Shown here piece after piece: positions 8,614 through 16,966 of a DNA stretch of 41,929 bases. Both the position numbers and the translations under genes were made by a program. The DNA comes from Caryophanales bacterium UBA3631 (lineage in GTDB: Bacteria; Bacillota_I; Bacilli_A; RF39; UBA660), in the NCBI GenBank assembly GCA_002374055.1, contig DFLA01000022.1, forward strand, positions 1 through 41,929, written 5' to 3'. The notes beneath the pieces were generated by a model that worked only from the letters and a program-made list of their open reading frames with translations, was not told the origin of the DNA and made no database searches. How positions within the stretch are numbered: the first letter of the stretch is position 1; each line of letters begins with the position of its first letter.

Positions 8614-8997
8614 CTATAAACACGAATCACTATAATCTATACATCCACTTTCAAAAGGGCAAACCAAATAACTATACCTTGAAGAATTATTAGAAATCTG
8701 AACATAAACATCAGTAAAAGGCAAACCAGTTTTAGGATTTTTAACACCTTCCTCAAAATAACCATTACTAACAAGAGAATCTAAACTAACAAAACAAGAA
8801 TTACCATCACTAGGCTTAAAATTATCAGAATAATAACTTTGTCCAGCCATACGTATATTCTCAATTTGTATCTTATACATATCATCCTTAGACCTCTTAA
8901 CATTCTTATCAATAATTGGAATAACAATTAAAGACAAAATAACTAAAATAGTAATAACAGCCATTAATTCAATCAAAGTAAAACCCTTATCATTCAT
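8614..8997 (-). CDS. Type IV prepilin-like / pseudopilin protein
   Basis: A 127-residue protein with a textbook prepilin N-terminus: short leader MNDKG, then FTLIELMAVI with the +5 Glu, and a hydrophobic helix to about residue 28. The globular part has four Cys (one in SCFVSL, three in CPFESGCIDYSDSC), so disulfides outside the membrane are possible. It resembles ComGC/GspG-type major pseudopilins. No other pilus or competence genes (ATPase, platform, prepilin peptidase) lie in the window. GGTGAG precedes the ATG. It lies directly before murE. Confidence 0.88.
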   Translation of the reverse strand: MNDKGFTLIELMAVITILVILSLIVIPIIDKNVKRSKDDMYKIQIENIRMAGQSYYSDNFKPSDGNSCFVSLDSLVSNGYFEEGVKNPKTGLPFTDVYVQISNNSSRYSYLVCPFESGCIDYSDSCL

Positions 8998-9034
8998 ATT
9001 CTCACCATCTTATCCTAAAACAATTATAACAAAT

Positions 9035-9063
9035 AAAAAAAAAAAACTCAAACCTTAGTTTGA
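9035..9063 (-). terminator. Rho-independent terminator after the accessory cassette
   Basis: On the minus strand TCAAAC-TAAG-GTTTGA forms a 6-bp stem followed by a run of 12 T. It lies about 100 bases past the end of the 9162-9476 gene and isolates the cassette from the prepilin-murE genes. Confidence 0.75.
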
Positions 9064-9161
9064 ATTAATAAAAATACAAAAAAATAATTAAACAATTTAA
9101 GACTTATCAGATTCTTAATCTAACTTATTAAATAACTTTACATTTAATTACTACTTATTAT

Positions 9162-9476
9162 TCAATCATTATTATTAGGATATCTTACCAACAGATTTTT
9201 GTCATTTATATCAATTTTTTTATAATATAATAAATCATAAAATATTTCAGGAGATATTAACTTATTATATGCATTATCTATAAATTCGTTTTTTATTCCT
9301 ATATATTGCAGTATTTGATAAGCCTTCTTCTTTGGGATTTTAAAAAATACTGTTTCATCTTTTAACATATTTCTTATTTCTATATCAAAAGTACAATCCA
9401 TTTTTTTCTTAATTTTATAATTAATATTAGTCTCATTCAAAATGTTGAGACATTCAAAAGTATTAACATCATCCAT
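9162..9476 (-). CDS. Small hypothetical protein, partner of the transglutaminase-like gene
   Basis: A 104-residue soluble protein with no signal peptide or membrane helix; I recognise no family. The sequence looks mixed alpha/beta, with a conserved-looking FFKIPKKKAYQILQYIGI helix. The start MDDVNTFE at 9476 has AAAGGGG ten bases upstream and overlaps the preceding gene's TGA by 8 bases (ATGGATGA), so the two are translationally coupled. It also ends in TGA. Tight pairing of a small protein behind an enzyme-like gene would fit a regulator, chaperone or immunity protein, but nothing in the sequence proves it. Confidence 0.65.
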   Translation of the reverse strand: MDDVNTFECLNILNETNINYKIKKKMDCTFDIEIRNMLKDETVFFKIPKKKAYQILQYIGIKNEFIDNAYNKLISPEIFYDLLYYKKIDINDKNLLVRYPNNND

Positions 9477-10488
9477 TATACTCAAACCCCTTTGCAACTT
9501 CACTTCTATTTTTATTTGGGAGATATTTTCCATCATGAATATTATCACAAAAAGCTCTTTCACTTAAAATTTCTATTCCTAATGAATTAATTACCATATA
9601 TCCCATATTCCAATTCATATATATTGTTTGTATATACTTATCAACATCTTTTACCCACATTTTTTTGGGTTCATAGCCTTTTAATTCTAATATAGGAACC
9701 ATATATTTAAACACTCCATCATTTCCAATTAAATGTATTTTATCTAATAAAATATGAATCCATTCAATATCATCTTTTTTTTGTGTATCTTCTTTAACCT
9801 CTTGATCAAAATCTTTTTTTGATTTTCTATTCAAATTTATTTTTTCCAAAGCATCACTTACAATATTCTTTTCATCACTGACAATAGTAATCCCTTTTAT
9901 TTCTAAACCCAATTTTACTCTATTTAAATCTTCCGCTTTTATAAAATCATCTGCATCTATAGTAATCATAAAATCATTACTAATAACAGCAGTAGCGTAA
10001 TGAGATTCATATTCATCAGAAACTAGAAAAACATCACATTCCTCATTTGCCAACTGTTTTATTCTATATGCCACATATCTTGATAATTCAAAGCATATTC
10101 TTCTGTTATGTTTTTTTCTTGCCTCCAGCCACTTATTATTCGGATTTCTTCCATACTTCTCATCTATAGTACATACATTCTTTTCTTTATCAAACTTTCC
10201 TAAAAAATAGCAAAAATCATCAAATACAAAAAAATTACAAACCATAAAATGTATTTTTAATATTATATCAATCAAACTAAGGTGCTCTGCATTTTTAATT
10301 TTATTAATTTCATATAATATAAAATCATCTTCAGCATTCCAACCAATATAATCATACTCAACTCTTGGATCAGTTATTTGCTCATTTTCGTCAGGATTAA
10401 GTTTTATTTTGCACCAATTCATATGATTTTTAATTCTTTCTAAATTAGTAAAAAATTCTTTTCTTTTTTCTTCCTTATTCATTTCCAT
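9469..10488 (-). CDS. Transglutaminase-like cysteine enzyme (putative), accessory
   Basis: A 339-residue soluble protein. The middle resembles a transglutaminase-like/papain-fold core: Cys132 opening a helix (RRICFELSRYVAYRI), His163 in ESHYATAV and Asp178 in MITIDADDF. The spacing C-31-H-15-D is typical of that superfamily. The N-terminus is helical with NHMNW, and the C-terminus (about 240-339) is a separate region without known motif. There is no signal peptide, so it acts in the cytoplasm or is exported by other means. The start at 10488 has GGTGAT upstream. Composition and TGA stop differ from the surrounding genes, suggesting transfer. The fold call is inference from the triad. Confidence 0.65.
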   Translation of the reverse strand: MEMNKEEKRKEFFTNLERIKNHMNWCKIKLNPDENEQITDPRVEYDYIGWNAEDDFILYEINKIKNAEHLSLIDIILKIHFMVCNFFVFDDFCYFLGKFDKEKNVCTIDEKYGRNPNNKWLEARKKHNRRICFELSRYVAYRIKQLANEECDVFLVSDEYESHYATAVISNDFMITIDADDFIKAEDLNRVKLGLEIKGITIVSDEKNIVSDALEKINLNRKSKKDFDQEVKEDTQKKDDIEWIHILLDKIHLIGNDGVFKYMVPILELKGYEPKKMWVKDVDKYIQTIYMNWNMGYMVINSLGIEILSERAFCDNIHDGKYLPNKNRSEVAKGFEYNG

Positions 10489-10565
10489 ATTATCACCATA
10501 AAATATTAACAATTATTAACAATATTTTTTCACTGAGTTTAATAATAACCTTCTAATTCAATGAA

Positions 10566-10594
10566 ATTATATCATTTATATGATACCAAATCAA
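10566..10594 (-). promoter_or_regulatory. Promoter of the accessory cassette
   Basis: Minus-strand TTGATT (10589-10594), a 17-base spacer and TATAAT (10566-10571), about 80 bases upstream of the cassette start at 10488. The cassette thus has its own promoter as well as its own terminator. Confidence 0.6.
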
Positions 10595-10630
10595 GTATAT
10601 TAGCATTTAAATAACATCATAGTTATGTTT

Positions 10631-10660
10631 AAAAACAAAAAAACTTATCTTTCGATAAGC
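10631..10660 (-). terminator. Terminator of tRNA-Cys
   Basis: On the minus strand CTTATC-GAAA-GATAAG makes a 6-bp stem with a GAAA tetraloop followed by TTTTTTTGTTTTT. It lies 14 bases past the tRNA CCA end. Confidence 0.8.
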
Positions 10661-10673
10661 TTAATTTTTAATA

Positions 10674-10747
10674 TGGAGGGCCTAGTCGGATTTGAACCAA
10701 CGATCGGGGAGTTGCAGTCCCATGCCTTACCACTTGGCTATAGACCC
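10674..10747 (-). tRNA. tRNA-Cys (anticodon GCA)
   Basis: A 74-base cloverleaf. The acceptor GGGTCTA pairs with TAGGCCC (one G-U), followed by discriminator T and an encoded CCA. The D stem is GCC/GGC. The anticodon loop CTGCAAC gives GCA, on a stem with one U-C mismatch at its base. The variable loop has 4 bases and the T stem GTTGG/CCGAC carries loop TTCAAAT. It has its own promoter and terminator, a monocistronic unit between the accessory cassette and the divergent membrane-protein operon. Confidence 0.95.
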
Positions 10748-10764
10748 ATCACAAGCACAAATAG

Positions 10765-10793
10765 ATTATAACAAAAAATAAAAACTTTGACAA
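10765..10793 (-). promoter_or_regulatory. Promoter of tRNA-Cys
   Basis: Minus-strand TTGTCA (10788-10793), a 17-base spacer and a perfect TATAAT (10765-10770), 17 bases before the tRNA 5' end. Confidence 0.8.
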
Positions 10794-10831
10794 TATATTT
10801 TATTTGTATTTTTAATTTTTTATTCCAAACA

Positions 10832-10860
10832 TTGTTTTAAAAATAAAACTATGATAAAAT
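10832..10860 (+). promoter_or_regulatory. Promoter of the polymerase/LCP operon
   Basis: Plus-strand TTGTTT (10832-10837), a 17-base spacer and TAAAAT (10855-10860), 30 bases before the ATG at 10891. Confidence 0.6.
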
Positions 10861-10890
10861 AAAATAGTAAAATAAAAAAGAGGATAGATA

Positions 10891-12168
10891 ATGAATAAGG
10901 TTAATAAAATAATAGAAAAAAATATAAAAAACATAATACTAATATTCCTATACCTACAACCAATACTAGACTTAACAGCAGGAATAACACAAAACATACT
11001 AAAGATTAATATAACAGCTAGTTCAATAATAAGATTAGTCTTTTTATTTTTTTGTATATATTACACACTAATATTAGATAAAACAAAAGAAAAGAAAAAA
11101 AACATATTATTAACAACAATAATAACTATATACACAATAATTTTTTCACTAATAACAATAAAATATAAAAGTACCAATGCCTTATCATATGAACTAAAAA
11201 ACACAATTAATACATTCTATCTTCCAATTATTTTAATCACACTAAAAAACATATTCAAACAATACAATATAAAAATCAATATTAAAAACATAATATACAT
11301 ATATATGACCTATATAATATTAATACTAATACCAAACATAACAAAAACAGGATTTCAAAGCTACGCAATCGCAAAAGAAGGAAGTTCAGGATGGTTCACA
11401 TCAGCAAACGCAACAGGAAATATACTAAGCATACTACTACCTATAATAGTATTATACCTAATAAAAATTAAAAACATAACAAAAACACTAATAATAACCA
11501 CTACAACACTATATGTATTCCTAAGCATGGGTACAAAAGTACCAATACTTAGCCTAATAATATGCCTTTTAGCAACAATACTCTACTACATAACAAAATG
11601 GATTAAAAACAAAGAAAAAACAAAAATACTAATAACAACAATTACAACAGTAATTATAACAACAACATCAATACTAATAATACCTAAAACAACATTCTAT
11701 AAAAATATACAAATACATAAAGAATACCTAGGATTCAAAAACTACACAGAAATACTAACAAACTACGAAATACTAGACCACTTTATATTCAGTCAAAGAC
11801 TAACATTTTTAAAAAACACAAATAAAAATTACATAAAATCAAACATACCACAAAAAATATTCGGAATTGGATACATAGAAAACTATGGAACAGATAAAGT
11901 AAGTACAAAAACAATAGAAATAGACTACGCAGAAATATTTTATAGAAATGGAATAATAGGATTCATAATCTTCTTTAGTATTCTAATTCCAAACATAATA
12001 AATAACTTAAAAAACAAAGAAAAATCGATAACAAACACAGAATTAAAAACAAGCATAATACTAATACTGCTATTATCACTATTCTCTGGACATATATTAG
12101 TAACACCAGCAGTAAGTATTTTCGTTGCAATAATTTTACAAGGAGGCATAAATGAAAAAATTAATTAA
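10891..12168 (+). CDS. O-antigen ligase/polymerase-like polytopic membrane protein
   Basis: A 425-residue integral membrane protein with about ten hydrophobic segments and one longer extracytoplasmic loop (about 270-345, from KTTFYKN through QRLTFLKN and FGIGYIEN to the YAEIFYRNGIIG helix). That loop, with the following IGFIIFF helix, is the pattern of Wzy/WaaL O-antigen ligase-like proteins, which in Gram-positives polymerise or transfer lipid-linked wall polysaccharides. GAGGA precedes the start. It overlaps the LCP gene by 17 bases, and LCP proteins attach such polymers to peptidoglycan, which supports a wall-glycopolymer role. The substrate is unknown. Codons are extremely A/C-biased. Confidence 0.78.
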   Translation: MNKVNKIIEKNIKNIILIFLYLQPILDLTAGITQNILKINITASSIIRLVFLFFCIYYTLILDKTKEKKKNILLTTIITIYTIIFSLITIKYKSTNALSYELKNTINTFYLPIILITLKNIFKQYNIKINIKNIIYIYMTYIILILIPNITKTGFQSYAIAKEGSSGWFTSANATGNILSILLPIIVLYLIKIKNITKTLIITTTTLYVFLSMGTKVPILSLIICLLATILYYITKWIKNKEKTKILITTITTVIITTTSILIIPKTTFYKNIQIHKEYLGFKNYTEILTNYEILDHFIFSQRLTFLKNTNKNYIKSNIPQKIFGIGYIENYGTDKVSTKTIEIDYAEIFYRNGIIGFIIFFSILIPNIINNLKNKEKSITNTELKTSIILILLLSLFSGHILVTPAVSIFVAIILQGGINEKIN

Positions 12169-14188
12169 TGATAAAATAAGTTTTTCACTTTTGATATTCA
12201 ACATATTATTATTATCAATAAGTATAGGATATTTCACCTACTCACTAATGCTACTAAAAAGCATAGAAACAAAAATAAGAATAGGAATAATAATATTCCT
12301 AATAATACTTTCAATACTGTTCATAAAAACAATAATAAAAAATATCTTTAAAAAGAAAAAAATAAAAACAATAATAATAACAATTATATCATTAATAATT
12401 TCAGCAGGAATAATAATACTTGGATATAACATCAACAAAGTATATTCAGCAATCGCAAATATTAGCTCAACATCACAAACATACTCATCAAGTATAATAA
12501 CAAGAATAAATAGCGAAATAAACGACATAAAAGACCTATCACAAGAAAAAATAGGAATACTAAGCGATAAAGAAAGCATAGACGGATACCAAATACCACA
12601 AGAAATAATAAGCGAAAATAAACTTGAAAACGAAATAATAGAATATGATAACTACCTAGAACTAATAAACGCACTATTAGATGAAAAAATAAATGCTATA
12701 TTCCTACCAACAAACTATCAAATACTATTTGCAAACATACAAGGACTTGAAAATCTAAAAGAAACAACAAAAATTATATATACAAAAGATAAAAACGTAA
12801 AAGTTAAAAAAACACTAAACACAAAAAATCTTGACGAACCATTCACAATACTACTAATGGGAGTAGACTCAGAAAATGAAGAAATAAAAGGAAGCTCATT
12901 TAACGGAGACTCACTAGTATTAATAACATTTAATCCAAAAACATTAAATGCTACAATGCTAAGTATACCAAGAGATACATACACACCAATAACATGCTTT
13001 GCAGGACAAAAGAAAAACAAAATCACACACGCTGCATGGTATGGAGAAACATGTATGATGTCAACAATAGAAAACATGTTTGACATAAACATAGACTACT
13101 ACGTAAAAATCAACTTCAAAGGTGTAGTAAATATAGTTGATGCTCTAGGTGGTGTAGACGTAAACGTACCATATAACTTCTGCGAACAAAACAGTAACAG
13201 AGAATTTGGAAGTAATACAATATATGTAAGAGAAGGACAACAAACACTAAACGGAGAACAAGCACTTGCTCTAGCGCGAAATAGACACCCATGGACAGAA
13301 TACTGTTCATACGAATGGACAAACTACAATAGCAACGACTTCATAAGAGGACAAAATCAACAACTAGTAATACAAGGAATGCTAAATAAAATTAAAAACA
13401 TAAACTCAATAGATACATTCTATGACATGCTAGATAGTATTAGTAAAAGTATGGAAACAAACATGTCAACAGATAATATTCTATCATTCTATAACATAGC
13501 AAAAGACATACTTTCAAAAAATACAAATAATACATCAGACCTATCAAGCCTAATAGGATTCGAAAAAATGTACCTTAGTGGCTATGATCAAACTATAGTA
13601 GACTATGATGGAATAAACAACACAGGTTCGGGATTAGCATTATACAACTTCGTACCATATAGTGGAAGCATCAAAGATATAAGCGATGCAATGAAAGCAA
13701 ACCTAGGATTACAAGAACAACAAATAACAAAAAAATACGAATTTGATATAAATAATCCATACGAACAATACATAATAGGTAAAGGAAATTATACAGACTA
13801 TAGCTTATCACTACTACCATCATTCGTAGGAAGAGACGTAAGTGAAGCACAAAGCTACTGTAATGCAAGAGGAATATCACTAACAATAAATAAAGTAGAA
13901 ACAACATCATCAAGCTTAGATGGAGAAATAATGACACAAAGCCTACCTAGCGGAATGGATGCACAATATGCAGGAAGCATGACAATATCAGTCGCAGAAT
14001 ATAAAGGAATAACAAAAAAAGACGATGAGCCAATCATCAATCAAAATACAACTACAAATACCACCGATGATGATGACGATGAAAAAGATGATGATACAAC
14101 TAATAATTCAAACAATGAAATAATAGATGATAATATAGAAGACATGCTTTCATCAGCAAATACAGAAACTGATACAAAAATAAATTAA
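12152..14188 (+). CDS. LytR-CpsA-Psr (LCP) family protein with a C-terminal PASTA domain
   Basis: LCP enzymes transfer undecaprenyl-linked glycopolymers onto peptidoglycan outside the cell. This 678-residue protein has two or three N-terminal membrane helices (about 10-100), an extracytoplasmic region (about 100-225), and the LCP core from FTILLMGVDS (about 231) with SIPRDTYTPI (about 272) and the arginine motif ALARNRHP (about 371). A single PASTA domain follows (LPSFVGRDVSEAQ, about 553-617), then an Asp/Asn/Thr-rich tail. PASTA domains bind peptidoglycan, so the fusion could dock the enzyme at its acceptor. AAGGAGG precedes the start, inside the upstream gene. Confidence 0.92.
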   Translation: MKKLINDKISFSLLIFNILLLSISIGYFTYSLMLLKSIETKIRIGIIIFLIILSILFIKTIIKNIFKKKKIKTIIITIISLIISAGIIILGYNINKVYSAIANISSTSQTYSSSIITRINSEINDIKDLSQEKIGILSDKESIDGYQIPQEIISENKLENEIIEYDNYLELINALLDEKINAIFLPTNYQILFANIQGLENLKETTKIIYTKDKNVKVKKTLNTKNLDEPFTILLMGVDSENEEIKGSSFNGDSLVLITFNPKTLNATMLSIPRDTYTPITCFAGQKKNKITHAAWYGETCMMSTIENMFDINIDYYVKINFKGVVNIVDALGGVDVNVPYNFCEQNSNREFGSNTIYVREGQQTLNGEQALALARNRHPWTEYCSYEWTNYNSNDFIRGQNQQLVIQGMLNKIKNINSIDTFYDMLDSISKSMETNMSTDNILSFYNIAKDILSKNTNNTSDLSSLIGFEKMYLSGYDQTIVDYDGINNTGSGLALYNFVPYSGSIKDISDAMKANLGLQEQQITKKYEFDINNPYEQYIIGKGNYTDYSLSLLPSFVGRDVSEAQSYCNARGISLTINKVETTSSSLDGEIMTQSLPSGMDAQYAGSMTISVAEYKGITKKDDEPIINQNTTTNTTDDDDDEKDDDTTNNSNNEIIDDNIEDMLSSANTETDTKIN

Positions 14189-14219
14189 AGACCTAAGAAT
14201 AAATCTTAAGTCTTTTTTT
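14189..14219. terminator. Bidirectional terminator between convergent operons
   Basis: AGACCTAAGA-ATAAA-TCTTAAGTCT followed by TTTTTTT, starting one base after the LCP stop. On the plus strand it has one mismatch; on the minus strand that position is a G-U pair, so it can also end the LTA synthase/14218 transcript. Confidence 0.8.
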
Positions 14220-14853
14220 ATAGAACCTCCATTTTAGAAATTTCCAATTTATCATTATTATGAATTAAGACAAGTCGTACATCACTAGGATACCCCATAT
14301 CCTTTTCATAATTAATCTTATAAACAATAGAGTAAGCATCATAATCTATATCATAACCATACTCAAAGCTAAGAGAAGAAACATCAACCTTATCAACACT
14401 CTTTACAACAGGTAAAGATTGCTTCCTATCACCATACACATTACTCTGCACACTCTTATATACAGTATCTATTGCACCCTTTTCAAAATCCTCACGATAA
14501 TCAGAATAAACAAATTGAGTTCCACCAATGTCACCTTTCATAACCTTACTATCCAAATCATAAAAGTCAGCTAAAAACAGTTTTCCAACTAAAACACCAT
14601 ACTCTTCCTCATTATAATCATCCTTGCTCAACATATCCTTCAAAGAATTAAATAAATCAGTATAATACTTAGTCTCATTATCATTTAACTGATAATCAAA
14701 ATTATCAATACTATCAATTACCTCAATCTGAACACTTTCCTGTTTCTTTGATTTCCTAAAAAAAGCAAAATAAACAACAAAAACAATTAAAATAATAATA
14801 ATAAATAAAAATATCAATTTTCTTTTCTTAAACTTTCTCTTTTGCTTAGCCAT
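14218..14853 (-). CDS. Membrane-anchored hypothetical protein downstream of LTA synthase
   Basis: A 211-residue protein with a very basic cytoplasmic N-terminus (KQKRKFKKRK), one membrane helix (about 13-32) and an extracytoplasmic domain rich in Asp, Tyr and Ser. I recognise no family. The C-terminus reads as several beta strands (SIVYKINYEK, VRLVLIHNNDKLEISKMEV), like small secreted folds. AAGGGAG precedes the ATG, which begins two bases after the ltaS-like stop, so it is cotranscribed and probably coupled with it. A role in lipoteichoic-acid assembly or its control is suggested only by position. Confidence 0.65.
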   Translation of the reverse strand: MAKQKRKFKKRKLIFLFIIIILIVFVVYFAFFRKSKKQESVQIEVIDSIDNFDYQLNDNETKYYTDLFNSLKDMLSKDDYNEEEYGVLVGKLFLADFYDLDSKVMKGDIGGTQFVYSDYREDFEKGAIDTVYKSVQSNVYGDRKQSLPVVKSVDKVDVSSLSFEYGYDIDYDAYSIVYKINYEKDMGYPSDVRLVLIHNNDKLEISKMEVL

Positions 14854-14855
14854 CC

Positions 14856-16868
14856 TTATTCTCCCTTTTTCATAATATTATTCTGTTTTTCAATACTCTG
14901 AATCATATCATAAACAATTATTGAATTAGAAACAGATATCTTATCATCAGCAATCTCACTATTTTTTTCTATATAATCAACACTTATAGGTGAATCAGCA
15001 TCAAATAATAAAGCCTCTTCCCTCTGACTATTATAATACATCTTATCAGAAATCCAATTACCATCAGGAAAAACAACTAAATTATCACTTACACTAAACA
15101 AATCATGTCCCAAAGCATACTTACTAGAAAAACCAAATAAATTACCTAAAGTAGGCAATACATCAACCATGCCCCCTACTTTATCACTCTTATACTTAAT
15201 ACCACCATTTTTTGACCATATTATAAAAGGAACTTTTCTATTAACCTCATACTCATAATCAGTGACCTCATGATAATTAGGATCAGAACTACTTAAAGTA
15301 GAATCAGTCTTATAATCATAATTATAATAATACTCATACTCAGACTTCTTTATCTTTGCATCATGATCACCATAAATAACAACAACAGTATTTTCAAGTA
15401 AACCTTCCTTATCCATATCCTTAATCAATTGACCAATAGCTTCATCTGCATAATGAACAGACTTAAAATAATTTCCTAAGACCTTTCCTTCCAAAAATGG
15501 AGCTTCCTTAGATACAGATTTACCTGTCTCCTTATCAACCTCAGTATATTTATATGTAACATCCAAATCACTATAATCAGTTATATAAGAAAATGGAGTA
15601 TGATTAGTAAGCATAATCATAGTACCATACCAATTCTTATTATTAGAATTAATATCCTTTAAATAACTAATTGACTGCCTAAAAAACGACTTATCAGATA
15701 ATCCCAATCCAATTGTCTCATCAATATCATAAGAATCAGTATAACAATAAAACTTATCATAACCAAAAGACTGATGCAACAAATTCCTATTCCAAAAAGA
15801 ACAATTATTACCATGCATACTAAATACATAATATCCCATATTCTTAAACAACTTCTGAATAGTAGGATAATTTCTATCCCAATAATTAATAGCAACAGTA
15901 CCACTAGTAGCAGGAAGCAAAGAAGTAGAAAAAGTAAACTCAGAATCACTACTAGTACCAACACTCTCCTCAGCATAAAAATTATTAAAATAAATACCCT
16001 CATTAGCCAGCTTATTCAAATTAGGAGTCAACTGAACACCATTTATACTAGTATCCATCACAAACTGTTGAATACTTTCACCATGAATAACCAAAACATT
16101 CTTACCCTTAAACATATCAGTATAATCATTACTAGTAGAAACATAACTATTACTATCATAATACTCTCTAAATAACTTCATATTCCTATCATAACCAAAC
16201 ATACTGTTAATAGCAGGAGTTAAAGAAGCAAAAATATCACTAAACTGATAAGTATATATACCATATCTCATAACAATATACTCACGATTCCATTGCTTAG
16301 TAATCCTTCCAATATCAGTAGCGCTCAAAGTTAATGAAAAAACCACTAAAAAGAAAAAACCACTTAATAAAGCATTCCTAAACTTCTTTTTAATAAAAGA
16401 AACAGAATCATAATATTTAACCTTTGATAACCTAATATGAACTAAAACAATAATAAGAATTTGCCATAAATAACAAAAATCCTTATATTCCATAACATTC
16501 TCTACAACCGCATCACCAACATCAACAATTAAAAAAGAAGTTGCTAATAAAGAAATTGAAGAAAAAGATAAATAATTTGTATAATACATAGAATTAACAA
16601 CACAAATAACAGAATATATAATACTCCATATTAAAAAATATATAAATCTCTTCTTAGGCTTTATCAAATAACCAAAAGATCCAATAATAATAACCATAGC
16701 CAAATCAGCCATTAAAGGACGTATATCTAAAACATTTTTTACAGTCAAAAAACGTATTAATAAACCATTAATAACAGATGAAAAAACAAAAGTTAAAAAT
16801 AAAACATTATTCTTACAAAAATCTTTATAATTAAAATTTACAAAAAAATTTTTTAACTTAGTTATCAC
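14856..16868 (-). CDS. LTA synthase family protein (sulfatase-fold glycerophosphotransferase)
   Basis: Polymerises glycerophosphate from phosphatidylglycerol onto a lipid anchor outside the membrane. The 670-residue protein has about five N-terminal membrane helices (to about residue 190) and an extracellular sulfatase-fold domain. Visible motifs are the metal-binding Glu in VIHGES, the catalytic Thr in VGTSSDSEF, NNCSFWNRN and the metal site YGDHD. The length matches LtaS. The start codon is GTG, with AGGTGG upstream. It has its own promoter. The pgsA gene lies just upstream, supplying phosphatidylglycerol synthesis, the LtaS substrate pathway. Confidence 0.92.
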   Translation of the reverse strand: MITKLKNFFVNFNYKDFCKNNVLFLTFVFSSVINGLLIRFLTVKNVLDIRPLMADLAMVIIIGSFGYLIKPKKRFIYFLIWSIIYSVICVVNSMYYTNYLSFSSISLLATSFLIVDVGDAVVENVMEYKDFCYLWQILIIVLVHIRLSKVKYYDSVSFIKKKFRNALLSGFFFLVVFSLTLSATDIGRITKQWNREYIVMRYGIYTYQFSDIFASLTPAINSMFGYDRNMKLFREYYDSNSYVSTSNDYTDMFKGKNVLVIHGESIQQFVMDTSINGVQLTPNLNKLANEGIYFNNFYAEESVGTSSDSEFTFSTSLLPATSGTVAINYWDRNYPTIQKLFKNMGYYVFSMHGNNCSFWNRNLLHQSFGYDKFYCYTDSYDIDETIGLGLSDKSFFRQSISYLKDINSNNKNWYGTMIMLTNHTPFSYITDYSDLDVTYKYTEVDKETGKSVSKEAPFLEGKVLGNYFKSVHYADEAIGQLIKDMDKEGLLENTVVVIYGDHDAKIKKSEYEYYYNYDYKTDSTLSSSDPNYHEVTDYEYEVNRKVPFIIWSKNGGIKYKSDKVGGMVDVLPTLGNLFGFSSKYALGHDLFSVSDNLVVFPDGNWISDKMYYNSQREEALLFDADSPISVDYIEKNSEIADDKISVSNSIIVYDMIQSIEKQNNIMKKGE

Positions 16869-16897
16869 TAAAAAACCACCTCAATTGTTCATAATAA

Positions 16898-16926
16898 AGT
16901 ATATCACGTTTACAACTAATTTTCAA
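16898..16926 (-). promoter_or_regulatory. Promoter of the LTA synthase operon
   Basis: Minus-strand TTGAAA (16921-16926), a 17-base spacer and TATACT (16898-16903), 30 bases before the GTG start. Confidence 0.65.
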
Positions 16927-16927
16927 A

Positions 16928-16954
16928 TAAAAAAAGCTGATTATATAAATCAAC
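16928..16954 (-). terminator. Terminator after pgsA
   Basis: Minus-strand GTTGATT-TATAT-AATCAGC forms a 7-bp stem (one G-U) followed by TTTTTTTATTT, shortly after the pgsA stop and directly before the ltaS -35 element. Confidence 0.75.
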
Positions 16955-16966
16955 TCAAAAAAATAA

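Noticed and set aside
10891..12168. Gram-negative O-antigen ligase for LPS
   Set aside because: The rest of the window (LTA synthase, LCP, MurT/GatD, GpsB) is Gram-positive, and the partner is an LCP protein. A wall-polymer polymerase or ligase fits better.
15774..16175. Open frame on the plus strand inside the LTA synthase gene
   Set aside because: A shadow of the minus-strand coding sequence: no RBS, Ile/Thr/Ser-rich low-complexity translation, and the minus-strand frame has clear LtaS motifs. The same applies to other antisense frames, such as 12238-13092.
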